DNA from: Holothuria scabra | Lineage: Eukaryota > Echinodermata > Holothuroidea > Aspidochirotida > Holothuriidae | Assembly: GCA_037179385.1 (NCBI GenBank) | Contig: CM074181.1 | Span: 51,966,297 to 52,030,296 of the forward strand | Reading direction: 5' to 3' | DNA: 64,000 bases | In this document: positions 44,496-56,720 of the stretch, piece after piece | Layout of the letters: each line of letters starts with the position of its first letter | How positions within the stretch are numbered: position 1 is the first letter of the stretch | Program-made: the position numbers and the translations under genes | The notes under the pieces: model-generated | Databases searched by the model: none | The model's input: the letters and a program-made list of their open reading frames with translations, nothing else | Told to the model about the DNA's origin: nothing

Positions 44496-45601
44496 CCCAC
44501 ACATCCAGGAGCGACAATCTACCATTCAGTATGCTCTCTCCATGTATAGGAAGTCCGTGCCTCCAGCTCATAAACTCTTGAAGCCAAATGAGAAATCAAG
44601 GGACCCCCCAAAAAAATAAGAAGGTACTGATAAATTTGACCCAAACCTGCCTATCCACACCTTCTTAATAGACCAGTACTTAAAGGTAGTGTGTCATGTC
44701 AGCAAAATTCCCAACCTTCACCTGGCATCAAGGGAGTGATTTTTTCTAAGGAAAAATCTGTTGGAATTATGTCAATATCTGCTACAGTTCTCAAGATATA
44801 CCTCTTCAAAGTTTGAATCAACAACTTGTTCCTCATGCAAAAATTATTACGAAGAGTGTTGCACAGTGTTCACATTTCTTTTATTAACCCTATGTTAATC
44901 TCTTAATTATTCATTAGATAGTTTATGGTTTGATAATTGATACTAATGATTTTCAAGGACACAATTTAAACTTCAAAAATAAAACCCTCAGGACAAACTA
45001 ATGTTACAACTGTCCTTGAAATGAAGATTGTGAAGACAGAGGATAACATTAGTTATACATGGCATGTCCCTCTCACAGCATAACAATATTTGCATATTGT
45101 GTCCATGTTTGTTAACGATTAAGTGCAAATCAGAGACTGCCCTGTAAAATGGTTAATCTTTTACTTATTTTGAAAGGAATTTCATCTATTTTCTTGGTTT
45201 TTCCTGCTTTTTACATCACACACCAACTATTTATGAACTATTCATATACTGAAATTCAACTTCCTTCAAATACTGTAATGGGTATGAACTTTTTGAGTTT
45301 CTTATAATTTATAGTCCTTGAGGTAAAATTTTATTCACAGCAATCTTCCAGTCTGCAAGTTACCTATATATAGGCCTGAAATAGTAACTAATGGACTGGC
45401 CAGGAACGCATCAAATTCAGTAAGAGGCAAGCATTTTACAGTTCTCTATGTTTGTCGATGTCAAAAACCTGAAAAATTCCCTCCCCACTTGAAGTCACTT
45501 CTAAGTATCACCCATATAAAGTGTTACCACTCAAAACAGTTCCTTAAACCTACAACTTTAATATTTCAATTTTACTTACAAAACAGAAAAAACAATACAA
45601 C
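44496..45601. other. No gene recognised
   Basis: AT-rich sequence without shared repeats or exon-like frames. Confidence 0.5.
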
Positions 45602-45806
45602 CATGGGTGGAAAAAGTTGGGAAGCTGGGAGGCTCCTTCCTGGGAAAGTTGGTCATCTAGAGGGAAATTTAGGCAACTGGAAGAAAATTTCCCTCTCCTG
45701 TACAGGAAAAAATAGGGAGTGCTTTGGGAAAATTTAATCTCTTCCAGGGAAATAATTCTACTCCCTTCCTGGCATGTAAACAATGTAAACATTTTTTCCA
45801 GCCCTG
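45602..45806. mobile_element. hAT-type MITE with perfect 8-bp target duplication, 205 bp
   Basis: AATACAAC occurs at 45594-45601 and at 45807-45814. The ends CATGGGTGGAAAAAG and (inverted) CAGGGCTGGAAAAAA are partners with the hAT-like CA-GGG start. Internal sequence is rich in GGGAAATTT/AAATTTCCC-type inverted motifs. Non-coding; the overlapping 82- and 88-codon frames are shadows. Confidence 0.85.
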
Positions 45807-45814
45807 AATACAAC

Positions 45815-46677
45815 ATTTATTTCGTTCTGGAGTTTGGCGGATGAGGAGTTAGGTAGACATAATTCTAGAATTTCAATTTAAAAGATACACCAACTATTAA
45901 TAGTCATACTCGTGCTGCCAGATGGTATTTTCAGTTTTCATTAGAAGAGGAAAAATTTTGGTAGTCACAAATACCAGTAAATTGAAAATGAATGTCTGAA
46001 AGCTATGAAGCCCATCTGTTTGCTGGAGCAGGAGTCAGCCCTGTCGACAGACAATGAAGAATTTACTATAAAGTAATCAACAAGCTGAAGCCCACAAGGT
46101 CATAAATCAATCTAAATAAAAAGGGGGAGAGTTTCTTTAAAGGGAATGAACAGTCACCCAAACCTTATTTTGAAAAATCACTTGGTCCTTAGTCAGGCTT
46201 CAAGGAGTGCACAAACTAAAGCCACAATCAGCTTCAATTTGATGTGAAATTTTTTTATTCTGGGGGAAATAGGGGACATTTCTATGCAGGAAGATTGCCC
46301 CATTCAGTAATGAATTAAAAATTTTGTGTCCACCCACAAATCGCAGCAGATTTGGTGTGACTTAGCTGTAGTATGTTGCCGTAGGGGTACTTCAAGGTAT
46401 AAAAGTTCAAACTGCTACATGTGTACTATTACATCAAAATTGTGAAACTCTGTAGGAACACTGAGTACAGGGTTCAACATTGGGTATCAGGGTTGCCACC
46501 AAACTGTGCCCAGTACTCGCCATCAATTTCAGCATCATCGCCTGTCACAAATTTCTTATGCTAACTGAATAAAATTCTTAGATTTCTTTAGAATTGAGTG
46601 ATAATTCCTTGCTTTTTTTAAGCAATCTCCAATCATTTGTCAAAGGGGAGTGGAACACTCCCTACCCAGCTACCCAT
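45815..46677. other. No gene; short family D piece
   Basis: TTAAAGGGAATGAACAGTCACCC at 46138-46160 looks like the left end of a family D MITE and then diverges. Nothing else is supported. Confidence 0.4.
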
Positions 46678-46872
46678 GCCGTCAGATTTCACGGGAACGA
46701 TTGTTCCCCATAGCGTGGTGGTCCCCCGATGATTAAATCATGGAAACACAAAACTATACCACCAATATGTTACCACCAATGCATTTTGTAACAGAACCCA
46801 AAAGTGGGTTCCCATGGGTTACCATGGTGGAAAATGAGAGAACCCACAAATGGGTTCCCGTGATTTTTGAAA
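46678..46872. mobile_element. Family O short inverted-repeat element
   Basis: CAGATTTCACGGGAACGATTG at the left and AAATGGGTTCCCGTGATTTTT at the right are inverted partners. The whole unit, including GTGGTGGTCC and AACCCA..GTGGGTTCC, is shared with 60661-60866 in the same orientation. Confidence 0.7.
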
Positions 46873-47273
46873 TCCAACAGCTTGCCTACCCCTTAGACCA
46901 CTTCCCCCCAGGATGGTGATCACAACCTACCACGCTTCCAAAATGGTCTGGTGACAACCCTGTTTGGTAACTAACATTGTACATACATAAAATCATGAAA
47001 TAATTGGAGGCATTTTGTGTTCCCAAAATTTCGACTTTTTTGACTTTCACCTTCAAGAATTTTCTCCCATATAATCAAGGGGAAACTTCACCAGATTCAT
47101 AAAAGGGTACCCAATTGCAGACATATTAAAGTACAGTGTTACAGAATTGAACAGAGGCAATAAGCACATATGACAATCGGTAAAATTTTAACATTACTAT
47201 TCCAGTGTAACTGTTTGACATTCTTAGCACACGGAAAAAAACCTGTATGGGCAGATGCAGCGGAATACAGATC

Positions 47274-47443
47274 TCTGTAGCCACTGAGGTGGTTTTGGGG
47301 GTTAGACCCCCCCCATGACCCAACCTTGCAATGCAAAAAACACTAAAAAACAGTGGTTTTTCTCTCTATTCTTTGACTTTTCCCTCATGTCATGCCCAAA
47401 ATCCCCCCCCTCCATGACACAACTCTGGCTACACTATTGACAG
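47274..47443. mobile_element. Family K short inverted-repeat element
   Basis: TCTGTAGCCACTGAGG at the left, TCTGGCTACACT at the right; core ATGACCCAACCTTGCAATGC and TTTTTCTCTCTATTCTTTGAC match 31188-31392. Confidence 0.6.
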
Positions 47444-47604
47444 GTCTGCATATGAGCATCACAAAACAGACTACCAGTACAGTGTACACATGATAGAGTA
47501 ACATTCCGTTCTGCTGTGAAACCAAACTTTGATTCTGTATTAATTACAGTTGAATGGGAATTTGTAATATTTTGGGGGTAAAAAGTCCACACAGATTCAA
47601 GACT

Positions 47605-47786
47605 ACAATCCTCGACAAAAAAGATGGGACAAAACAAGCAAAACAAGCAATGTACGGAACACCATCCCCCCACTCCCCCATTCAATGTTGCGGCAGCCCA
47701 AGGCGTCCTGAAACTTCAACATTGATACAGGGAGTGGGGTTTGTCCCATGTACTTTTGTCGAGGATTGTCGGAAGCCTGTACAAAG
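47605..47786. mobile_element. Family J palindromic MITE
   Basis: ACAATCCTCGACAAAA...GATGGGACAAA at the left is the reverse complement of TTTGTCCCATGTACTTTTGTCGAGGATTGT at the right. The right side continues as CGGAAGCCTGTACAAA, which is the inverted start of the second copy at 50701. The interior holds a 9-bp stem, TCAATGTTG...CAACATTGA. The two copies are nearly identical, suggesting recent activity. Confidence 0.8.
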
Positions 47787-48719
47787 GTATAGGAATTTCC
47801 AAATTTTCATTTTAAATGCTCTGAAACGAGTATAGTTGCCTTTTTACTTTTCAAGCTACAGGAAAGTAGTAACAGTTGAATTCTTTCAACCAGTATACTG
47901 GCGTGTCAGATTAACGATGGACGCTCGAATACAGATTTGTCTCACTCAAGTAGCTCATACGAGAAAGGGAGAGGGGGAAATAGTACTCTGCCTGGTGAGA
48001 GATTTAATTTACTTTAAAAATTCCATGTACTGTAATGGGGAAAAAACAAAGTTGTTTTTCCATCTTATTTTCGTGTTAGGGGTTGGGGGTAACATATTTC
48101 ACGATATACCCAACGGTTAACCACAAAATTCTCTCTTTTTTCGCATAAATAAACATTCAATGATGATTCAAACTACAATCTGGTTAAAGACAAAATTATA
48201 TGTAAGCATCAAGATTTCTCGAAAATGAAACGGTTAACCACCTTTGCACAATGAAAGCTCCATATAAATAGAGAGATCTTCTATTTGCACGATTAACCCT
48301 CGACAGCCATTGAAATAGTGTGTAGGTCAATGGTTAATCCTGGTGAGGTCAACGGTAAACCGTGGCGCTAATTAAATATTCTTAGTAATGGGGAGCAGTG
48401 ACGAGTTCTACATAGGGATAACGAATAAATTAAGTGTTATAAAACCTACTTTTGGAGCTTTCTGTAGCAGTTCGGTTTCAAAAATTTAAAACGCCCCGTT
48501 TGTCCTGTATTTTATCTGCAATATCTGTTCCCCCTCCCCTCAAGGTTGTTTTGATCTGCTTCCCCTCCCTGAGAAATATTTCTGACTTGAAAGCGACCCC
48601 TCCCCCCTCCCTTCGGTACCCTGCGGTAACGGGTCTTCTGAATAGGTTAATGACAAAATAAACGACGTTAAAACCAGCCATGGGTACCTTATTTTGATCA
48701 CTTCCCAGTCCTAATTAGA
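47787..48719. other. No gene recognised
   Basis: Contains CpG-poor AT-rich sequence with four GGTTAA-type motifs at 48110-48350 (CAACGGTTAACC, AACGGTTAACCACC). A C/T-rich stretch at 48525-48615 is composition-biased. Confidence 0.45.
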
Positions 48720-50481
48720 ACCAGAATGCAAAAATGCATTGAGGTTTCGATGATACATACATGTTCCGTTTCAAAGAGTTCCATCATTCAGATGTTATAC
48801 TAGCATGTTCAAAAAATAATTTTGTCATTCCAGATGACCTTTTGACCTCCATAAAAGCCATACATAGCTAGACATACAAACAAAAGAAAGACAAATGGAC
48901 AAACAGCAGCTATCTTGAAAGATCATATTTAAAAAGGTTTCCAGGCTTTGTACGTCCCCGGAGGACCTTTCATATCTGCCAAAAACAATGGAGACCATCC
49001 TCTGACCATAATGCATCCACATACCCAAATATGAAATCTATCCAAGTTTCCTATCTTGAGATATCATATGAGCAGGATTTTCAGACTTTGACCAGCAGTG
49101 ACCCCAGGTGACCTTTGACCTCCATCAAAAGGGTACCATCTCCTGACCATAACACATCCACATACTAAATATGAAATCTATCCAAGCTTCCTACATATAT
49201 TGTGTTAACGAGGTTTTGAGACTGTGACTCCCAGTAACCCCAGATCACCTTTGACCTCCGACAAAAATGATAGGGACCATCTGCTGACTATATCGCATCC
49301 ACATACCAAATATGAAATCTATCCAAGTTTCCTACCTTGAGATATTGCATTAACAAGGTTTTCAGACTTTGACCCGTGGTGACCCCAGATGACCTTTGAC
49401 CTCCACCAAAAACAATAGGGACCATCTCCTGACTATAATGCATCCACATACTACATACGAAATCTATCCAAGCTCCCTTCCTTGGGATATTGTGTTAACA
49501 AGATTTTCAGACTTTGACCACTGGTGACCCCAGATGACCTTTGACCTCCACAAAAAACAATAGGGACCATCTCCTGACCATAACACATCCACATACCACC
49601 AAATATGAAATCTGTCAAAGCTTCTTAACTTGAGATATCGTGTTAACGAGATTTTCAGACTTTGACCCTTGGTGACCCCAGATGACCTTTGACCTCCACC
49701 AAAAACAATACCGACCATCTCCTGACCACAACGCATTTACATACCAAATATGAAATCTATCCAAGCTTCCTTCCTTGAGATATTGTGTTAACGAGATTTT
49801 CAGACTTTGACCCCTGGTGACCCTGGATGACCTGTGACCTCTGCCAAAAACATTAGGGACTGTTTACTAACTATAACGCATTTACATACCAAATATGAAA
49901 TCTATCCAAGTTTCCTACCTTGAGATATCACGTTAACAAGGTTTTAAGACTTTGACCCTTGGTGACCCCAGATGACCTTTGACCTCCACCAAAAACAATA
50001 GGGACCATCTCCTGACCATAACACGTCCACATACCAAATATGAAATCTATCCAAGCTTCCTTCCTTGAGATATTGTGTTAACGAGATTTTCAGACTTTAA
50101 CCCCTGGTGACCCCAGATGACCTTTGACCTCCACAAAAAACGATAGGGACCATCTCCTGATGATAACCCATCCACATACCAAATATGAAATCTATCCAAG
50201 TTTCCTACCTTGAGATGTTGCGTTAACAAGGTTTTCAGACTTTGACCCCTGGTGACCCCAGATGACCTTTGACCTCCACCAAAAACAATAGGGTTCTTCC
50301 TCTCAATATGGTGCATCTATGTACTAAGTTTGAAAACTGTCAGACATTCCCATCTTGAGATATCGTGTTAACAAGCAAAGTGTCACAAACACACACACAT
50401 ACACACACACACGCACACATACATACATACATACACACACACGCCATCATGAATGCATTGGTTTCTCTTATCATCGAAACC
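48720..50481 (+). mobile_element. Helentron-associated / pearl-like tandem-core element, second locus
   Basis: ACCAGAA start, hairpin AATGCA-AAAA-TGCATT (48725-48740), and GGTTTCGATGATA (48743-48755). About eleven ~145-bp units follow, with GGTGACCCCAGATGACC and CTATCCAAG motifs. The right side has GTCACA, a CA/CATA microsatellite (50389-50443) and hairpin GGTTTC-loop-GAAACC (50460-50481). TATCATCGAAACC (50469-50481) is the exact reverse complement of the left 13-mer. Its architecture is identical to that of the 21.5-25 kb elements, but the terminal sequences differ. Confidence 0.75.
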
Positions 50482-50700
50482 AAAAACCGAATATGGACAG
50501 AAGTCCGTAATGCGTGATAAGTTACATTTCTTCCTGGTGAAATATTTAAAAGCCGCTTTTATTGTCTTGTCATGAAGCAATTGTTCTTCATAATGCTGAC
50601 ACCGTGATATTTACCTTCTAATCACTCCTTTCAAAGTACACAACCTTTATTCACCAACTGTCATTACGTTGCCCATGACCGAAAACTTCTTCATATACAT

Positions 50701-50872
50701 TTGTACAGGCTTCCGACAAGCCTCGACAAAAATGATGGGACAAAACAAGCAGAACAAGCAATGTACAGAACACCATCCCCCCACTCAATGTTGCGGCAGC
50801 CCAAGGCGTCCTGAAACTTCAACATTGATACGGGGAGCGGGGTTTGTCCCATGTACTTTTGTCGAGGATTGT
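50701..50872. mobile_element. Family J palindromic MITE
   Basis: TTGTACAGGCTTCCGACAAG at the left mirrors the right flank of the 47605 copy; the core from GACAAAA to GTCGAGGATTGT is nearly identical to that copy apart from an 8-base deletion in the C-rich part. Confidence 0.8.
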
Positions 50873-51712
50873 AGACAGCCTCGTTTATACTGATTAATCA
50901 TGCAATACTATCAGACTATGATGACAGATTAATTTTTATTTTACGATTGTGGTGTATAATGTACAGTCTTGGAAAACTTGTAATTAACAATCTTTGATTG
51001 CCCCTTTATAAACTGTATTAGAATTTAGTGGTGGTATTTATGTAGAGTTATAGGGACATGTTTAGGTAGAGAGTTGCTACTGTAGCTTACTGCTTGGTTG
51101 GTTAGAGGATGGGGAGTTGTGGGAGTTGGGGTATGACATCACAGCAGACCTGTCGACTTGTCTGACCTCAAAATAGAGAGGTTCTCATTTTCAGAGCCAT
51201 GGCACATAGTAATGAGATTAGGTAAGTAAGTTTCAAATAAAATGATACAAAGACAGAGCATTTTAGGCTAAACCCTACTACTAGGCCTGTGTGGTATGAT
51301 GAGAGAATTGTCCAATCAATGCTTTGCACAGTGCAAGTTGCTCTTGTTGGAGTATTTCCAGGCATGTTGCCATACTTGGTATAGGCAGGAATCATAGCCT
51401 ATGCAGGTTTATAGCCATTGCAAGCAAAATAACAAAGCTACCCATGGTAAAGATGACCTTGTGCATCAGATTTATTTGTAAACAATCAAAATATATTCAT
51501 TTTTGGACAATTGCTCAAATATAAGTCTACCCCAGTACTAACTGAATGGGCTAATTTCAGAATGTCACAAACAAAACGCAACACTAAAAAAGTTGGGAGA
51601 ATAACACAAAACAATGGCAGGCCCAGAGATCTGGACAAAAACGGTGAGTCTATACAGGAGAGTTGACAGGTCTGTAACAACCATATTCCCTTTAACAAAA
51701 TCCAACAAATTT
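50873..51712. other. No gene recognised
   Basis: AT-rich sequence with short frames only (for example 51486-51794, minus strand, hydrophobic and without a domain). Confidence 0.5.
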
Positions 51713-52568
51713 CAAGGGCAAGGGCAGTCACCCAATACATACTTTGAAGCAGCAGGTATATAAATATCACAATTTCCTTCTTATTCCTCTTCAAATCAAC
51801 TGTTTACAACTTTTAAGACTTCAATTTTATTGCACATTCAAGGTATTAAACCAAGCAGTATTAAAGTGTACCTGAAGTCAAAAATTTCAAAAATATATAT
51901 TTAAGAGCATGAAAAATGAATTCTAACAGACCAGCTCCCATCTTCATACCGTACATTCCTGAGCTGAGACATAGAATGTTGACGTTTATTCACCTAAAAC
52001 AAATGCTCGATTGCGCAATAATTTGTGAATTTCTTGTTGTACAACTCACGTAACATGCTTTGTTTCCCTTTAAAATTACAAATGTTCCTATGACGTTGAA
52101 CACTTCCTGTTTGCTTGCATAGCATGTTGCACAAGGAGGGCTCAATTAATTACATCGCCTCATAAGAGTAAGAGTGCTATCACACCTTGGTACAGTACAA
52201 GGTGCAGTAACGTTCGGAAAAACAAAGAAATACAAAGATTGATATTTGAGTAGTACAAGAATGACATCACAAATTATTGTGCAATGTACCAATTAATTTG
52301 AGTGAATTAACTTCAATATTTTATATCTCAGCTCAGGAATGTCCTATGAAAGATGGGAGTTGGACTGTTAAAATTTATCTTCCATGGTCTTTAATATATA
52401 TTTTTGAATTTTTTAACTTAAGGTACACTTTAAATTAAACACTTAGTAAATTCCACGTTTGAGAAGAAAATGTATGTATTACCACATGACTCTCAAGATC
52501 CAATCATGACACAGGACAGTCTACTAAATACACTACTTCAAGTTGGGGGGACTTCTCTTTACCTTTTG
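51713..52568 (-). mobile_element. Family D MITE split by a family E element
   Basis: Left part 51713-51860 (AAGGGCAAGGGCAGTCACCC to CCAAGCAGTA) and right part 52434-52568 (ATTAAACACTTAGTAAATTCC, CCACATGACTCTCAAG, TTGGGGGGACTTCTC) join to form one D copy when 51865-52429 is removed. Confidence 0.8.
51865..52429. mobile_element. Family E element with ~190-bp inverted arms, TTAA target
   Basis: AGTGTACCTGAAGTC at the left and the inverted ACTTAAGGTACACT at the right, flanked by TTAA on both sides (51861-51864 and 52430-52433). The arms pair over roughly 190 bases (AAATATATATTTAAGAGCATG, CTCCCATCTTCAT, ACATTCCTGAGCTGAGA). The 565-bp element is non-coding and is younger than the D copy that it splits. 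Confidence 0.85.
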
Positions 52569-52720
52569 CTATAATATTCCCCAGAAAGCACACTGAAAGT
52601 GGCCTCAAAACAAAAATCGTACCTTAATGGGTAAATACAAACCATGAAATTACGGTATCTATTCAGTTCAAAAATAAATATTAATGAATTGGGGGCTACA
52701 CAATTAAAACAAGTCACACA

Positions 52721-52778
52721 AAAACAACAACAAAAACAACAACAACAACAACAACAACAATAATAATAATAATAATAA
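52721..52778. repeat. (CAA)n-(TAA)n microsatellite
   Basis: A run of CAA/ACA triplets passes into AAT/ATA triplets without interruption. Confidence 0.9.
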
Positions 52779-52838
52779 ATGGGGGTATTTACAGCAGGAC
52801 AGAAAAAGATGACTCAACTTTCCCTTTAAACAATATTC

Positions 52839-53195
52839 TAGGGCTGTGAACGTTTAGCAAAATAACTAAACGTTTAACCTCAAAATTTTGTGATGGTTTA
52901 GCGATTAATGGTGATTAAATTATCACAAAAAAGTAATTTCAGTATGTAGTGACTGACACTGAATGTAATGCAGAAATCTTGCATGGTAAAATTATTCTAA
53001 AACTTTTAAGCCCACAAGGTTCAAATATGCCCAGAATGTTCCATATAGCAAAAACTAGAGATAATCAGAGTATACAAATGGATTAAAAACTGTCAAAAAC
53101 AGGTTTTGCGATTTAATCGTTTGCAGCTTTGTAAGAAACGTTTACTCCACATGCGATCGTTTGTAGCGATTAATCGCTACACGTTCACAGCCCTA
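52839..53195. mobile_element. hAT-type MITE with perfect 8-bp target duplication, 357 bp
   Basis: CAATATTC at 52831-52838 and 53196-53203. Perfect 15-bp inverted repeats TAGGGCTGTGAACGT / ACGTTCACAGCCCTA. Subterminal motifs of the type GCGATTAATCG and AACGTTTA recur at both sides. No coding frame. Confidence 0.9.
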
Positions 53196-53734
53196 CAATA
53201 TTCATAAGCAAGATATACCAGCCTCACTTAAGAACTTGACTGTGTAGACGAATGTTTCACAAGGGAAGAAGTAATAGATATTGCAATTTCAAAATACCTT
53301 CACAGATTTGTAGAGCAGGGAAAGTGAAATAATGTTGGATGCTGTTAAAATCTCTTTTCAAGTGCTCTAGCAATCATTTAACATTTAACACCCCTCTCCA
53401 AGATAGATTTAACAGCAACGGTGGCCATGAAAAATTTCATGAATAAAGAACAGGTTTTCTTTTTTTCCAGAAACTGCTGTGCACTGCAAAATGTCCTCCT
53501 TTATTAAAAGAAATAAAATAAAACCCATTAGTTAATATACAGACCATTGGTCATACAGCCCACTGATCAATGAACCAAAATTATACAGTCCATTGGTCCT
53601 AAAAATCCCATTGGGACCACAGCCAGTAATCCTACCGCCAATAAGACCCTCTAGTTGATGTAATACCACAGACTGCATGACCAATGGGTTGCAAATTGCA
53701 GAATTACAGGATAACATCTGCAGTAAGTTAGTTA

Positions 53735-53822
53735 GTTACATGGAGTTTTACAGCCCAGTTTCCAACCTATCGGTTCAAGTTGAGCGGGCCACAGTCTTTT
53801 TTCCAGTTGTGGCTCACTGAAG
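53735..53822 (-). mobile_element. Family B SINE fragment (tail end)
   Basis: TTAGTTAGTTACATGGAGTT followed by TTACAGCCCAGTTTCC and CCAGTTGTGGCTCACTGA matches the tail half of B6; the head is missing. Confidence 0.7.
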
Positions 53823-55523
53823 GTTGTGCCATCAACATATCAAGACTTACACAATCTGAGTATGTATTCAAAATTTCTTGATGCCTTGCATTCTAGTTGA
53901 CCAGGTTTCTAGCTAGAGGATGCTAAGTCATAGCTATCATTTTTTGTGAGTGAAGAGCAAAAATACCTTGGGTAGGTTATTACTGACCCTCACAACCCTC
54001 ACACCTGGGAAACTGCAAAGAGAGAAGGAGCCTTTAGAGAGATTTGCTTGCAATATTTTGCTTTGTCTTGCATCAAATAACCAGATAAAAAGGTTGGGTA
54101 TTTGACATTGCAATGAAATATGTCCATCCATGAATTTTTAGAAATTTTCATGGGATTTAATTAACTTTTGTGTCCACTGCAGTCTGGAGATGTGTCCTTC
54201 ATGCCAGTTGGCAAGCGTCAGTGCTGGTTGCAGCTAGCCAGCATAGACGAGCATTGCCAAAACCCTGTATGGCTTTAATCCTGTTGTATGTAGTTCAACA
54301 ATGGAGGGCCTCATGAACCATGCCATTCTTGCTTCTAAGAACATTACATCCAGATTTTTAGCGTGAAAGGACACTGCTTAAGGTTCAACACAATCAAATA
54401 CACATGACAGGATGAAGCACACAAAGGAGTTACAGGTCAACCCCCCTCCCCCGACAGCTGCCAAGTCCTAGCAGTAAGTTGAAGCATTGTTAAAGAAGTC
54501 ACAACACCACAAACATTACAAACCTTCCAATGGTTCACCACTAGTACCCCTCTTGTTAAGTACCACCACACAAAACAAATACCCACATTATGCATCTCAT
54601 TTTTTCTCTCTCTTTTTTTTTTTATTTGTGGGGTTTTCTTTCTTTCATGGGGTCTAGGGAAAGAGGCGTTGATTTCTAGGTACTTGAAAGATCCGATCTC
54701 ATTTAAATAGGTGTTTACACTATTTGAATTTAGTACAGACACCATTTTTAAACCTACATCTTATTAATACAAAGCATCATCAAGAGATTTGGTCTCAATT
54801 CAATGCCATCTCTGTTTGCAATGGTGATTTACAAGCCATTCCAACTGTTAAAAAAATTGCAAAATGTAATGAGCTGTACAAAGTATCACCAAGAAGGTTT
54901 CCCTCATTTCATTACATTGGAGAAATTCATATCAGCTTATCAAACAAAGTGCTCTCCAAATTCAAAAGCAGTGTTTTTACAAAATTCTACTGTTTGAACA
55001 AAATTTATTTCCAACATTACTTAGTGGTGTGTTCATATGTTCAAAATTAACTGTAAAATTTTAGGTAGATTCCTTTTCACTCTTGAGCACAGAGCAATTT
55101 GAACTTTCTTCATATAGATGGCGCTATTGCAATATAATGCTGCATACAAAGTGATAAACGGTAAACTACACATCACAAGGAGTTGGTGAGGGTTAAGGCA
55201 TAGGGGTGAAACTCCCAGAAACTAAATGGTTGTTCAAACTATACCAGCCAGTTCAAACAAAGTTTGGAGTTATTGCTTAACATTACTGTGGGGCAGGAGT
55301 TTCAAGAATACACAAACAAATTCTGCATGGATGCTTTTTAAATATTCTTTAGGCATAATATTTGGCAAGGGTATGATTTGTTGTGCTATTTCATTCCAGG
55401 GTTTCTTTATTTTTTTGAGGGGAGGGCAACTGCTTAGTCCACATCACAGCCCACTTGGGGATACATGTAAGGCTTAGTCAAGGCTAATACAGGGAATTTC
55501 ATAACCAGCTGAGTTTTACTTCC
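53823..55523. other. No gene recognised
   Basis: AT-rich sequence. Frames at 54437-54745 (minus) and 54724-55050 (plus) have no domain. A T/C-rich stretch lies at 54598-54645. Confidence 0.5.
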
Positions 55524-55702
55524 TTAAAGGTCATGAGCAGTCCCCAAAACTTATTTTGAAGCGGCAACTAAATATCACAATTCTCCTCTTACTCTCTCTT
55601 CCCCTCAAAGTATTTTTCATCAAATTTTATAACTTTAGTATATTGCATATTCAATGTAAAACAACCAGTTACTTCTTGCAATTTCACATTTAAAGAGAAC
55701 AT
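55524..55702 (-). mobile_element. Family D MITE, half copy
   Basis: TTAAAGGTCATGAGCAGTCCCC, CTCAAAGTATTTTTCATCA and CAACCAGTTACTTCTTG follow the left half of D2; the right half is missing and is followed by unrelated sequence. Confidence 0.7.
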
Positions 55703-56720
55703 TGCCCCCTTGTCCTCTACCATGCACACTTTGCTTTGCTTTCAGTTTTGATTTGTGCATGAAAAATCTCCCCTCCCCCCCCCCCCCAACATATTTGTGC
55801 TTTTTTTCTTTTTTGGCCACTTGTTAGTCCCCCCATTTTCACATTCTGGTGCCACTACTGTTAACCATTCAAAAAGAATAACATGAAGGATATTCTTTAA
55901 AAAAATTTGTGAGAATTACTTCTAAACAGAAGGATTTCTGTCATAGTACTGTTCCTGGACATGACATTACAGGACATGTACACATGATGTAATTTATAGA
56001 GCTACTGTACCTGCTCTTTGTGCAGTTGTCACCTTGTAGATAAGGATTCCCCATAACTATCATAATAATTTGATAATGGCAATAACTTTTCTTAAACAAG
56101 TTTTACACAAGTTTCCTCTACTCTGGGTGAAATAAGAGAAAAGTACATGAGCCTGGTGATAATCAATCTTTTATTTGTCTAATTTTGTTATTCATTGGCT
56201 TTTTCAACTGTCTGAGAGATGAATAAAAAGATCACATGGTAACAAAATGCAGTTGCTGCCAATTCTGTTTTATGATACAAAAAATCTGCAAACCAAAAAT
56301 AAAAAGAAGACAAAAAAAAAAGAGAAGAGAGACAAAATATCTAGCATGTTTATTTTACATTTGTTTTTTGCAAGAAATTATCACCATAGTTGTCAGGATG
56401 TGGCCCAACCCTACCAATAATGTACACATATCCACCTGTAGTTCTTTTTTCCTAATCTGTGCAGTTTGAATGCAAAGAATAACTTTTTACTATTTTGCAA
56501 AGATTGTAAAAGTCCACTGAGCTTCCAGCCTGGAGTGGAATTGTAGTCCTAGTAGCAACAGATGACAAGGGAAATGTTCACAGGTAATGGACCTTGGGAA
56601 TGGGTCAAAGGTTAAGTTGTGCCTCTACCTTTGCAGCAGTGGTCTGAATTTGCAACATCTCCAATTTGTAGACTTTTACCAATGCAGTCAATGTAAGTGC
56701 AGGGAAAATACACATCTTAC
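55703..56720. other. No gene; C14 homopolymer
   Basis: A C-run lies at about 55776-55788. The rest is AT-rich without a supported feature. Confidence 0.5.
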
